DNA from: an uncultured Clostridia bacterium
GTDB lineage: Bacteria > Bacillota > Clostridia > Oscillospirales > Ruminococcaceae
Direction of reading: 5' to 3'
Assembly: GCA_947177735.1 (NCBI GenBank)
Contig: CAMWVP010000002.1
Location: 1-64,000, forward strand
Length of the DNA stretch: 64,000 bases
Shown: in pieces, positions 30,133 to 41,044 of the stretch
How the letters are laid out: the number at the start of each line of letters is the position of its first letter
Position numbering within the stretch: position 1 is the stretch's first letter
The notes under the pieces: generated by a model
What the model was told of the DNA's origin: nothing
Databases searched by the model: none
What the model saw: the letters and a program-made list of their open reading frames with translations, nothing else
Position numbers and translations under genes: made by a program

Positions 30133-30555
30133 TCAAGGAGCCTGAAATATTTCTCCGCCAATACGGTAAATATCGGCGATCGGTATGCGTCTGCCGTCGG
30201 TGAACACCAGCGTCATTTCCGCCATATCGATCCGCTTTACCGTGCCGTTTGCCGTGACATATTCTCCGCCCTCCTTGCGCTTGTCGGGCAGGAAGAACGT
30301 GACGGAGACCTCGGGACGTTTGCCCACGTTCTCCGAGAGCAACGCCAGCCGCTCGTTCAGCAGCGCCGCGTCCTCGTCGGACAGCTCGGCGCGCTCATCG
30401 GTGAGCCGCGCGGTCTCGGCGAGAACCTCGTCATACCCAGTCAGCGCCGCGAACGGCGAAAACTGCGCAGCCCTGTCGAGCCGCGGCATACGCCTGCGCG
30501 GCTCGGGCGGCTCGAGCCTTATTATATCGCTGTATTGTCCGATATCGTTATGCAT
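30133..30555 (-). CDS. YolD-like protein
   Basis: RRMPRLDRAAQFSPFAALTGYDEVLAETARLT...; adjacent to Y-family polymerase. Confidence 0.8.
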   Translation of the reverse strand: MHNDIGQYSDIIRLEPPEPRRRMPRLDRAAQFSPFAALTGYDEVLAETARLTDERAELSDEDAALLNERLALLSENVGKRPEVSVTFFLPDKRKEGGEYVTANGTVKRIDMAEMTLVFTDGRRIPIADIYRIGGEIFQAP

Positions 30556-30570
30556 AGCGTCTCCTCCGGT

Positions 30571-30645
30571 TATTGCTCCCCCAATTAAATATTGCCATAT
30601 TTTAAACTTATTTCCGGTGTTTTGGAAAAGTTTAATTGGAGCATC
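30571..30645. repeat. MITE-like repeat, family D copy 1
   Basis: TATTGCTCCCCCAATTAAATATTGCCATATTTTAAACTTATTTCCGGTGTTTT...GTTTAATTGGAGCAT; second copy at 51721. Confidence 0.65.
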
Positions 30646-30660
30646 ATATAGTACAGGCTC

Positions 30661-32157
30661 TCATGCGCGGTGACCGCCGACCTGACCGTTGCGGCTGATC
30701 GTCGTCGCGCCCTCCTCCAGGTTCATTCCCTTCAGTATCGCGTTTTTCCCGTACCGCTGCTTTATCTTCAGCAGCGCGAGCTGCATATCGTGTTCGCGGC
30801 GCAGACTGAGCTCCTCACGCTCGAGCCTCTCCGCGTCCGCAAACAGGCTGAGCTGTACGCCGTCGGGCTCTTTGATCTCGCGCTCGGGGATAACGTTCGC
30901 GGCTACTACATACATACGCCGCACCGTAAAGCCGCGCAGCACTATTCTGTCATACAGCTCGGCAGCCGCGCTCACGATCATGCTCGCGGACGAGGTGTAC
31001 CGCCCGAGATTTATCGAGCCGTGCGCCGATCTCGGAACGCTTCTGCCGTAATAATCGATCTTGATCTCTCCGCCGTAGCTTTTCAGACGCTCGGGATCGG
31101 CGAGATTCTCGACGTCATAGCCGACCGTGAGCACTATTTGATCCGTCGCCAGCCCCTTTCGCGTCAGATCGAGCGAGAGCACATCCGCCATCTCGCGCAC
31201 TATCAGTCTGCCCTTGTCGAAGCTGTACGGCTCCTGCAATACCTGACCCGTGCTCAGGCTGCTGCTTTCGGGGCGGTATGCCTTGATATCGGCGAGCGTG
31301 CAGGGCTCTTTTCCCCACGCGTGGTCTATCAGCAGCTCCGCGTTCACGCCGAACAGCTTGTACAGCAGCTCGGGATTCTCGATCGAGCAGCGCGCGATAT
31401 CGCCCATAGTGTAGATGTTATTTTTTGCCAGCCGCTTTACCGTTCCGCCGCCGACGCGCCAAAAATCGTTCAGCGGGCGGTGTCCCCACAGCATATAACG
31501 ATAACCGCGCTCGTCGAGATTTGCGATACGGACGCCGTTTCTGTCGGCGGGGATATGCTTGGCGACTATATCCATGGCTATCTTGCTCAGATACAGGTTC
31601 GTGCCGATACCCGCCGTCGCGGTTATCCCTGTGGTATTCAGCACGTCCGTCACCAGCATTGACGCGAACTCCCGCGCCGTCAGCCCGTACGCGCGCAGAT
31701 AACTCGTCGCGTCAATGAACACCTCGTCGATGGAATAAGGGTGAATGTCCTCGGGCGCGACATATTTCAGATAGATTCCGTATATCCGCGAGCTCGTCTC
31801 CATATACTTCGACATATGCGGCGGCGCGGTGATATAATCCAGCGCGTAGGACGGATGCTCGCTAAGCTCCTCGGCATTGCAGGAGCGCCGCCCGAGCATA
31901 TTCCCCGGCGAGCGGCGCCGCCTTTCGCGGTTTATCTCGCGAACGCGCTGAACCACCTCAAACAGACGCGCTCTTCCCGGTATGCCGTATGCCTTGAGCG
32001 ACGGCGTGACCGCAAGGCATATCGTTTTTTCGGTACGGCTCCCGTCCGCGACCACGAGATTGGTCGTGAGCGGGTCAAGCCCTCTTTCCACGCACTCCAC
32101 CGACGCGAAAAACGACTTCAGGTCGATAGCGATATAGGTACGCTCCTCCGTTTCCAT
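30661..32157 (-). CDS. Y-family DNA polymerase (UmuC/DinB-like)
   Basis: TYIAIDLKSFFASVECVERGLDPLTTNLVVAD; YSIDEVFIDAT; GIGTNLYLSKIAMD. Confidence 0.93.
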   Translation of the reverse strand: METEERTYIAIDLKSFFASVECVERGLDPLTTNLVVADGSRTEKTICLAVTPSLKAYGIPGRARLFEVVQRVREINRERRRRSPGNMLGRRSCNAEELSEHPSYALDYITAPPHMSKYMETSSRIYGIYLKYVAPEDIHPYSIDEVFIDATSYLRAYGLTAREFASMLVTDVLNTTGITATAGIGTNLYLSKIAMDIVAKHIPADRNGVRIANLDERGYRYMLWGHRPLNDFWRVGGGTVKRLAKNNIYTMGDIARCSIENPELLYKLFGVNAELLIDHAWGKEPCTLADIKAYRPESSSLSTGQVLQEPYSFDKGRLIVREMADVLSLDLTRKGLATDQIVLTVGYDVENLADPERLKSYGGEIKIDYYGRSVPRSAHGSINLGRYTSSASMIVSAAAELYDRIVLRGFTVRRMYVVAANVIPEREIKEPDGVQLSLFADAERLEREELSLRREHDMQLALLKIKQRYGKNAILKGMNLEEGATTISRNGQVGGHRA

Positions 32158-32174
32158 GACATCACCCCCGCGCG

Positions 32175-32220
32175 TTTGTTCATCTGTACATACATTATAG
32201 CACATATGAACAAATTTGTC
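32175..32220 (-). promoter_or_regulatory. consensus promoter with flanking dyad for Y-family polymerase gene
   Basis: minus strand TTGACA-N17-TATAAT; TTTGTTCAT (32175-32183) / ATGAACAAA (32206-32214) inverted arms. Confidence 0.75.
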
Positions 32221-32230
32221 AAGCATAAAC

Positions 32231-32494
32231 TTAAGGAAATACTTATTTAATCGCGGTTTTCCCCGCCGGAGGTCGGGAAAAACCGCACAGCTTGTATAAA
32301 AACCTCCTTAAGAGTGGGAGAGGGTGCGGGGGCTCCGCCCCCAACACCCTGCCAAAGGGGCTTTGCCCCTTTGGAAACCCCATTTTTTAAGACTTTTTCT
32401 ACAGCCTGCGCGGTTTTCCCCGCCCTCCGACCGGAAAAACCGCATAAAATAAGACTTAAAATTTAATTAAAGCGATTTAATCAGCGTTTCCTTA
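32231..32494. repeat. composite MITE-like repeat, family A copy 4 with nested GC hairpins
   Basis: TTAAGGAAATACTTATTTAAT...ATTTAATCAGCGTTTCCTTAA; internal GGGGGCTCCGCCCCC and AAAGGGGCTTTGCCCCTTT hairpins. Confidence 0.6.
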
Positions 32495-32536
32495 ATTCAT
32501 TCTTTCCCTATTTTCGGAGATATTTGTAAAAAGCTA

Positions 32537-32565
32537 TTGAAAAAAAAGGCGGAAAGTGTTATAAT
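32537..32565 (+). promoter_or_regulatory. pyrG promoter
   Basis: TTGAAA-N17-TATAAT. Confidence 0.7.
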
Positions 32566-32578
32566 AAATCAAGTGTTG

Positions 32579-34400
<1,822 letters not shown>

Positions 34401-34433
34401 GTCGTATTCCGCCAATGACCGGAGGTTTATTTT

Positions 34434-34691
34434 ATGAAAGCAAAAATTTCCGCAAAAGTCAAAATAATATTATGCGTTATAATTTGTGCCGTTTTGCTTA
34501 TTCCTATCCCCGCTTGGTATAAGGACGGAGGAACGTTTGAGCTCAACGCCGTGCTTTGGTCGGTGCGAAAGGAACACTCCATATCTTGGGAGGATCGCAT
34601 TGATGGTTATAATATCGGCACGATCGTTCGGGTTCTGCTCTGGAAGGTTTATGATGATGTAAAATTCGTTCCCGAAAGTGAACTGCAATAA
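34434..34691 (+). CDS. small membrane/secreted hypothetical protein
   Basis: RBS ggaggttt; N-terminal hydrophobic segment. Confidence 0.55.
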   Translation: MKAKISAKVKIILCVIICAVLLIPIPAWYKDGGTFELNAVLWSVRKEHSISWEDRIDGYNIGTIVRVLLWKVYDDVKFVPESELQ

Positions 34692-34730
34692 ACTCCCGTT
34701 TAACACAATTTATTGAAAGAAGGTAAAACA

Positions 34731-36881
34731 ATGAGCAGCGGATTTTACGATAACCGCGAGCTTTCGTGGCTGAAATTCAACGCGCGCGTGCTGGAGGAGG
34801 CACGCGACGAGAATACTCCCTTGTTTGAGCGGTTGAGGTTCGTGCAGATTTTCTGCTCCAATCTCGACGAGTTCTTTATGATACGCGTCGGCAGTCTGCA
34901 CGACAAGCTGCTGTACGAGCCTAAAGACCGCGAGAACAAGACCAATATGAACGCCAAGGAGCAGCTTTCCGCTATCGCCAAACGCGTTAAGGCGCTGCTC
35001 CCCGTCAAGGACGAGGCGTACTCCGAGATTATGCAGGGGCTGTCCGCATACGGCGTCGAGCACCTCAACGAGGACGCGCTCACCCCCGAGGAGGACGCGT
35101 TCCTGAAAGCGTATTTCACGCGTGAAGTACGCCCTCTGCTGTTCACGGGCATCGTCGACAAAAAGCACCCCGTGCCGTTCCTGAAAAGCGGCGAGATCTA
35201 CATTGGCTGCAAGATACGCAAAAAGACCGACACCGCCGGCAAGGTCACATTCGGCATACTGCCCGCCTCGGAGAACCTGCCGAGGGTCGTGTTCCTGCCC
35301 GGAACGGGCAAGTTCCTGCTCATCGAGGAGCTTATCCGCCGCTATGCCAAGCAGGTTTTCAGCAACTTTGACATACTCTCGCGCTGCATTTTCCGCGTGA
35401 CGCGCAATGCCGATATAGAAATAGACGAGGGCTTGTTCGACCACGACGTGGATTTCCGCGACATTATGAGCAAGCTGGTCAAGAAGCGCAAAAAGCTCCA
35501 GCCCGTCCGTCTCGAGTTCCAGGGCTCCCCCGACGGCGACACTGTGTCGGCTATCGCCAAGATACTCGACATCTCCGAGAACTACACCTTCAAGCAGACC
35601 GCGCCGCTCTCCATGAGCTTTATCTCGGTGCTCGAGAAGCGCCTTGAAAAGCGATCCGAGCTGTTCTTCGAGCCGCTCGCGCCGCAGAAATCGGGCGCGA
35701 TACTGCCCGATATCCCTCTGATAGAGCAGATAAAGCAGCACGATATACTGCTGAACTACCCTTACGAGAACATCAACCACTTCATCAACCTGCTTGAGGA
35801 GGCAGCGGTCAACCCGAACGTTTCCTCTATCAAGATAACGCTTTACCGCGTAGCGCGCGACAGCAAGATAATCAACGCGCTCAACAAGGCAGCCGAAAAC
35901 GGCAAGGACGTACTCGCGCTTGTCGAGCTTCGCGCGCGCTTCGATGAGGAAAACAACATCGGCTGGTCAAAACAGCTTGAGGAAGCGGGTGTTACCGTTA
36001 TCTACGGGCTCGAGGAGCTTAAAGTTCACTCCAAGCTCCTGCTCATCACTCTTCGTGACGGCAACAACGTCCGCTACATCACGCAGGTCGGCACGGGCAA
36101 CTACAACGAGCGCACCTCGCGCCTGTACACCGATCTCACGCTTATGACCGCCGACGAGGACTTCGGCTCGGACGCTTCCGTCGTATTCAACGCGTTAATG
36201 GTGGGGAGCACCGTCGAAAGCACTAACCGTCTGCTTGTCGCTCCCAAGGGCTTGAAGAGCCGAATCGTTTCGTTTATCGACAACGAGATAACCTATGGTC
36301 GCGACGGCTATATCGGCATCAAGATGAACTCGCTGACAGACCGCGACCTTATCGAGAAGCTCGCCGAGGCGAGCCGCGCGGGAGTTACCGTGGAGCTTAT
36401 CGTGCGCGGCATCTGCTGCCTTATCCCGGGCATTGAGGGCTCGACGGAGAATATCCGCGTAATCTCGATAGTAGGGCGTTTCCTCGAGCACTCGCGTATC
36501 TACATCTTCGGGCGCGGAGATCGCCGCCGCGTGTATATCTCAAGCGCGGACTTTATGACGCGCAACACGGAGCGCCGAGTTGAGGTAGCCGCTCCGATCC
36601 TTGACAAGTCGCTTGCTGACAGGGTCGTCGGGATATTCGAGACCACGCTCGCCGACAACGTAAAGGCGCGCGAGCTCGGCGCGGACGGGAAATATACGCG
36701 CGTTTCCTCGGTCGGCAAGCTGCCGTTGAACTCGCAGATATATTTCTACGACGAGGCATATAAGGCTGCCTCGGGCGGCGTGACCGTTCCCGAGAAGCCC
36801 GTTGTCAGACCCGTCGCAAAACCTGCGGAGCCGTCCGCATCGGATGCGCCTATCAGAGTGAAGATCAGGAGGATACGATAA
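34731..36881 (+). CDS. ppk: polyphosphate kinase 1
   Basis: NRELSWLKFNARVLEEARDENTPLFERLRFVQIFCSNLDEFFMIRVG; HSKLLLI; RVYISSADFMTRN. Confidence 0.97.
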   Translation: MSSGFYDNRELSWLKFNARVLEEARDENTPLFERLRFVQIFCSNLDEFFMIRVGSLHDKLLYEPKDRENKTNMNAKEQLSAIAKRVKALLPVKDEAYSEIMQGLSAYGVEHLNEDALTPEEDAFLKAYFTREVRPLLFTGIVDKKHPVPFLKSGEIYIGCKIRKKTDTAGKVTFGILPASENLPRVVFLPGTGKFLLIEELIRRYAKQVFSNFDILSRCIFRVTRNADIEIDEGLFDHDVDFRDIMSKLVKKRKKLQPVRLEFQGSPDGDTVSAIAKILDISENYTFKQTAPLSMSFISVLEKRLEKRSELFFEPLAPQKSGAILPDIPLIEQIKQHDILLNYPYENINHFINLLEEAAVNPNVSSIKITLYRVARDSKIINALNKAAENGKDVLALVELRARFDEENNIGWSKQLEEAGVTVIYGLEELKVHSKLLLITLRDGNNVRYITQVGTGNYNERTSRLYTDLTLMTADEDFGSDASVVFNALMVGSTVESTNRLLVAPKGLKSRIVSFIDNEITYGRDGYIGIKMNSLTDRDLIEKLAEASRAGVTVELIVRGICCLIPGIEGSTENIRVISIVGRFLEHSRIYIFGRGDRRRVYISSADFMTRNTERRVEVAAPILDKSLADRVVGIFETTLADNVKARELGADGKYTRVSSVGKLPLNSQIYFYDEAYKAASGGVTVPEKPVVRPVAKPAEPSASDAPIRVKIRRIR

Positions 36882-36889
36882 CATATCAA

Positions 36890-36922
36890 CAGCCCCTAAG
36901 TGTATATTGGGGGCTGTGTTTT
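36890..36922 (+). terminator. ppk terminator
   Basis: CAGCCCCtaagtgtatattGGGGGCTGTGTTTTT. Confidence 0.75.
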
Positions 36923-37043
36923 TGCGCGAGATATGGCACGATCATTACCCGAGTAACTTGCAGTATATAAAACGAGCGCCGAGCTACTGCCCGACGCCCG
37001 TTTTTATGAAAGGGTATAAGGTGTGATCTTTAAGGTGTAATCT

Positions 37044-38393
37044 TTAATTGCCGACATATTCGGAAAGCTCTACCTCGATATTTACCTTTTTCTCTCTGCC
37101 GAGAGAGTCCGTCCTTACGACCGTGACGGTTATCACGTCGCCGGGCTTCTTGCCTACGAGGATCTTTCCTATCTTGTACGCGGTATCGGTGGTATCGTCT
37201 CCGAGAACGGATTCGCCCTCTATCTCAATGATCGTATCGCCGACCGCGAGACCGCTGTGCGCTACCGCCATATCCTGATTGATGCTCGCAACGAGCAGAC
37301 CGGGCGTCCAGCCGCGGAGAGCGGCGGCGTATTCGCTTATCGCGTTGTAAGATATTCCCAGAACCGCACGACCCGAAACGTAACCCTTAGTGATAAGGTC
37401 GTCAACAACGCCCTTTGCCTCATTGATGGTTATCGCAAAGCCGAGACTTTCCGCATAGTCTGCCACGAACTTGCAGTTTACAACGCCGACGACCTCGCCG
37501 TAGCCGTTGAACATAGCGCCGCCCGAGTTGCCGCTGTTGATGCCGGTATCGGTCTGTATAGAGGACAGACCGCGCGCGCTGTCGGATATCTGGCGGTTAA
37601 GACCCGATACTATTCCCTTTGTAACGGAGTTCTCCAATCCGAGCGGATTGCCGATAACGACAACGTCGTCGCCGAGGTGAAGCTGATCGGAATCGCCGAG
37701 CACCGCCGCGGGAAGATCGTTAGCCTTGATCTTGAGCACCGCGAGGTCGGTATCCGCGTCTGTGCCGATAAGCTCGGCGTCATAGGTCTCAGATTCGGAG
37801 AGCCCGGTCACAGGATCGGTATCGTTCACCTTGACGGTGAAGGAGTCCGCGTCCTCGACAACGTGGTTATTGGTCACGATGTAGCCGTCCTTGGAAATGA
37901 TGATGCCGCTTGCGGAGCCGTAGAGCGTGCTCTTGCCGCGCGACTCGACAAACACCTCAATGTAGACGATGCTGTCCTGAACTTCCTTTACAAGGTCTCT
38001 GGTATACTTATATGTCCCGTCGGAATTATACTCTATGGTATCGCTTATGTTGTGCTTTATCGCCGCGTTCTGCTGAAGTTCGTTCAGCGTGGGAACCGAA
38101 CTGCTCTCGACGGGAGCGGCAATATTATCGGACGTGTTGTAGTGAGAATTGCCGCTGCCCGAAACCACGGCGTCCTTTTGCATCGACCTGCCGGCGATAT
38201 ACGCGCCGCCGAAGCCCGCGCCGCCGCCTACTACCGCAACTGCCGCGATAAGCGCCATTACCTTTACGGTCAAGCCTTTGGACTTCTTGACGTGCTTCTG
38301 CTCGGGAGCCGCCTGCTGAACGGGCTGTGCCTGAACCTCCGCATTCTCGGTGGAAAACTTCTGCACATTATCGAATTCATTAAATTCGCTCAT
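37044..38393 (-). CDS. HtrA/DegP-like trypsin-type serine protease with PDZ domain
   Basis: GYIVTNNHVVEDADSFTVKV; DTDLAVLKI; TDTGINSGNSGGAMFNGYGEVVGV. Confidence 0.95.
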   Translation of the reverse strand: MSEFNEFDNVQKFSTENAEVQAQPVQQAAPEQKHVKKSKGLTVKVMALIAAVAVVGGGAGFGGAYIAGRSMQKDAVVSGSGNSHYNTSDNIAAPVESSSVPTLNELQQNAAIKHNISDTIEYNSDGTYKYTRDLVKEVQDSIVYIEVFVESRGKSTLYGSASGIIISKDGYIVTNNHVVEDADSFTVKVNDTDPVTGLSESETYDAELIGTDADTDLAVLKIKANDLPAAVLGDSDQLHLGDDVVVIGNPLGLENSVTKGIVSGLNRQISDSARGLSSIQTDTGINSGNSGGAMFNGYGEVVGVVNCKFVADYAESLGFAITINEAKGVVDDLITKGYVSGRAVLGISYNAISEYAAALRGWTPGLLVASINQDMAVAHSGLAVGDTIIEIEGESVLGDDTTDTAYKIGKILVGKKPGDVITVTVVRTDSLGREKKVNIEVELSEYVGN

Positions 38394-38520
38394 AATATTA
38401 CCTCCTGAAAACAGCTTTCGCTGATGCTTGTCATGATCTGCTTGGTATGTATAAATTATAATTCCCGATTGTGTACACTGCGTGAAGTTATGTTGAACAA
38501 AAAATTAAAAAGGAATGATT

Positions 38521-39891
38521 TTAATTTTCTTGATCGTTTTGCTTGACCGCCTTGTCGACAGCCAGCGCGAGGGCGCATTCCAAACGCTTTCTCTGGAGCT
38601 CGCAGGAAAGCTTGTGCGGCTTGCGGCAGTCGCCCTCGTAGATGAACGAGTTCGCGTTGCAGCCGCCCGAGCAGTAGAATTTCGCCCAGCAATCCGCGCA
38701 GCCGCCCTTGGAGTACAGGTGCGTTTTCGCGAAATAGGTCTTGATCTCATCATTGAACGTGCCATCCGTTAGGTTGCCCATTTTCCACTTGTCTATGCCG
38801 ACGAACTGATGACAGGGATAGATGTCTCCGTGCGGGTCAACGGCAACGTAATCGTTTCCGCAGCCGCAGCCGCGCAGCCTCTTTATCGCACAGGGACCCT
38901 GATCGAGGTCAACCATAAAATGGAAGAAGTTGAACTTTTTCTCGGTACGGTTCGCCATGACCTCACACAGACGGTCGTATTCCTCGAAGATGCGCGGGAG
39001 GTCTGCTTCCGTGAGCGCGTAGGGCTCGTTCTCGTCGGTAACGACGGGCTCCGCGGAGAGCTGCTCAAACCCCAGGTCACGCAGATGCAGGACGTCCTCG
39101 GTGAAATCGAGGTTGTATTTCGTGAAAGTCGCACGCACGTAAAAATCTTTGTCGCCGCGCTCGGCTACCAGCTTTTGGAACTTCGGCACTATCACGTCAT
39201 ACGCGCTCTTACCGTTAAGTGTCTTGCGTATGCGGTCGGTGGTCTCGCGCCGTCCGTCTAGCGACAGCACAACGTTCACCATCTCGCGGTTTATGTAGTC
39301 GATCTTCTCATCGTCAAGAAGAACGCCGTTTGTCGTTATCGTGAAGCGGAAGTTCTTGTTGTGCTGCTTTTCTATGGAACGCGCGTAGTTGACGGTCTCG
39401 ACGACGGTATCCCATGCCATAAGCGGCTCTCCGCCGAAGAAATCCAGCTCGATATTCTCGCGGTTAGCCGACTTCTCGATAAGGAAGTCGATAGCCTTTC
39501 TGCCCGTTTCGGGAGACATTATGCAGCGCTCGCCGCCGAAGTCGCCCGTCTGCGCGAAGCAGTACTCGCACCTCAGATTGCAGTCATGCGCTACGTTAAG
39601 GCACATAGACTTTACGGGGCTTTTCACCATTGTCTCGGAGTACCTCTGATAATCGTCTTCCGCGTATAAAGAGCCATCTTTATACAAAGAGTATAATTCG
39701 TTGTAGGTTTCGCGAACGTCCTCCTCGGGGTAGGCAGAGAGCTTTTCGGGCAGCTCCGCGGGCATTTCCTCCGTCATCGGAGCGGTGATGTGATCGAGCA
39801 TATCAAACGCGCAGTCGTCGAACACATGAACGCCGTTGCTGTCCGCGTCAAGTACTATATTATATCCCAACTGTTTAAACTTATGAACCAT
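38521..39891 (-). CDS. SCIFF radical SAM maturase (CteB-like)
   Basis: CLNVAHDCNLRCEYCFAQTGDFGGERCIMS; C-terminal Cys-rich SPASM region; adjacent SCIFF peptide. Confidence 0.93.
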   Translation of the reverse strand: MVHKFKQLGYNIVLDADSNGVHVFDDCAFDMLDHITAPMTEEMPAELPEKLSAYPEEDVRETYNELYSLYKDGSLYAEDDYQRYSETMVKSPVKSMCLNVAHDCNLRCEYCFAQTGDFGGERCIMSPETGRKAIDFLIEKSANRENIELDFFGGEPLMAWDTVVETVNYARSIEKQHNKNFRFTITTNGVLLDDEKIDYINREMVNVVLSLDGRRETTDRIRKTLNGKSAYDVIVPKFQKLVAERGDKDFYVRATFTKYNLDFTEDVLHLRDLGFEQLSAEPVVTDENEPYALTEADLPRIFEEYDRLCEVMANRTEKKFNFFHFMVDLDQGPCAIKRLRGCGCGNDYVAVDPHGDIYPCHQFVGIDKWKMGNLTDGTFNDEIKTYFAKTHLYSKGGCADCWAKFYCSGGCNANSFIYEGDCRKPHKLSCELQRKRLECALALAVDKAVKQNDQEN

Positions 39892-39957
39892 AACAACCTC
39901 AATAAATCAAAATAATAGGGCGAGAGAACCCGCCCAAAATCTTTCTGCAAGGCATAC

Positions 39958-40101
39958 TTACTTAACCGACTCGCACTTCTGATTAGCAACAGTGCAGGAG
40001 GTCTTGCAAGCGGACTGGCAGGAGCTCTGGCACTTGCCGCAGCCGCCCTTTTCCGCGCTCGCCTTCAGGTTAGCCTTATTGATAGTTACAACATGCTTCA
40101 A
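39958..40101 (-). CDS. SCIFF ranthipeptide precursor (six Cys in forty-five residues)
   Basis: manual translation from TTG start with aaagaggtg RBS: MKHVVTINKANLKASAEKGGCGKCQSSCQSACKTSCTVANQKCESVK; not in ORF track. Confidence 0.93.
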   Translation of the reverse strand: MKHVVTINKANLKASAEKGGCGKCQSSCQSACKTSCTVANQKCESVK

Positions 40102-40134
40102 TGAGAACACCTCTTTCAATATGTATTGCGATAA

Positions 40135-40316
40135 CCGCTGTTTTTATTATAACATAAATCCGAGCGCCGCAGGCGCGGCGGCGCGAAGCGCCGTGTTTTC
40201 GCGAAGCGAAAACGATCTATGTTTCAATAAAGACTGCGGGCGGCGAAGCCGCCAATGGCACGAAGTGCCATCACAAAACCGCTTTGCGGTTTTGCCGCTG
40301 TTTTTATTATAGCATA
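40135..40316. repeat. array of mini-hairpins bounded by 22-bp direct repeats
   Basis: CCGCTGTTTTTATTATAACATA (40135-40156) and CCGCTGTTTTTATTATAGCATA (40295-40316); between them GGCGCGAAGCGCC, GTTTTCGCGAAGCGAAAAC, GGCGGCGAAGCCGCC, TGGCACGAAGTGCCA, AAAACCGCTTTGCGGTTTT. Confidence 0.85.
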
Positions 40317-40340
40317 TACCGCCGGATTTTTCAAGAGGTT

Positions 40341-40865
40341 TTACGATTTTTTATCGTTCATGTTGCCTTTTCCGTCAAAAGCATTGCGCTCAACGTACGC
40401 CATCATCACGTTGTAGCCGACTATTCTTGCCGGAATATGTATTAGACAGCCAAGAAATACCCCGACAGGCTGATCTAGCAGCGCCGAAACCAGTATCACG
40501 ATTATCGCTATGAGCGCCGGAATCACAAACGTATACCAATGCTCCCTTTTCCACTTTCTGGTAAAATAACGTTTTCTGTCCTCCAGCGAGAACGAGCTGT
40601 CCGACAGTACGCTCCTGAGGTTTTCCTCGGCGGCGGATTGCGCTTCGATATCGTTAAGCCTCTTACCGCTCAATATTTCATTTATGCTCACCCCGTAGAA
40701 CGTGGAGAGCTCCATAAGCATTTCTACGGGCGGCATATAGTTGCCGTTTTCCCAGCGCGAAACGGTCCTATTAGACGTGCCGAGCCTTTCCGCAAGCTGC
40801 TCCTGCGTAAGCTCTCGTTCACGTCGCAGCTCCGAGAGAAATTTGCCGATTTTGATAGTGTCCAT
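40341..40865 (-). CDS. XRE-family HTH membrane-associated regulator
   Basis: IGKFLSELRRERELTQEQLAERLGTSNRTVSRWENGNYMPPVEML; C-terminal TM segments. Confidence 0.88.
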   Translation of the reverse strand: MDTIKIGKFLSELRRERELTQEQLAERLGTSNRTVSRWENGNYMPPVEMLMELSTFYGVSINEILSGKRLNDIEAQSAAEENLRSVLSDSSFSLEDRKRYFTRKWKREHWYTFVIPALIAIIVILVSALLDQPVGVFLGCLIHIPARIVGYNVMMAYVERNAFDGKGNMNDKKS

Positions 40866-40971
40866 TGTTATCACCTCGGGTATATTATAGCAGATATTCG
40901 CGGAAAAGTACAGGACATAAAACGCGAATGCCCCCGTTGAGCCAAAAAAGCTCGCATAGCATCTCAAAGAA

Positions 40972-41010
40972 AATGCGGTGTTAAGTGTTTTCACTTGACA
41001 CCGCAATACT
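40972..41010. repeat. third copy of the GCGGTGTCAAGCG hairpin repeat
   Basis: ATGCGGTGTTAAGTGTTTTCACTTGACACCGCAATACTTCT, cf. 10875-10915. Confidence 0.65.
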
Positions 41011-41044
41011 TCTCACTCACTCCAATGCCGAATATTTCAGCACA

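Noticed and set aside
32175-32220. Canonical Bacillus LexA box
   Set aside because: GAACAAATTTGT does not match CGAACRNRYGTTYG spacing and sequence; reported only as an uncharacterised dyad.
40156-40295. Possible CRISPR array
   Set aside because: The hairpins differ in sequence and spacing; there are no regular repeats and spacers and no cas genes in the window.
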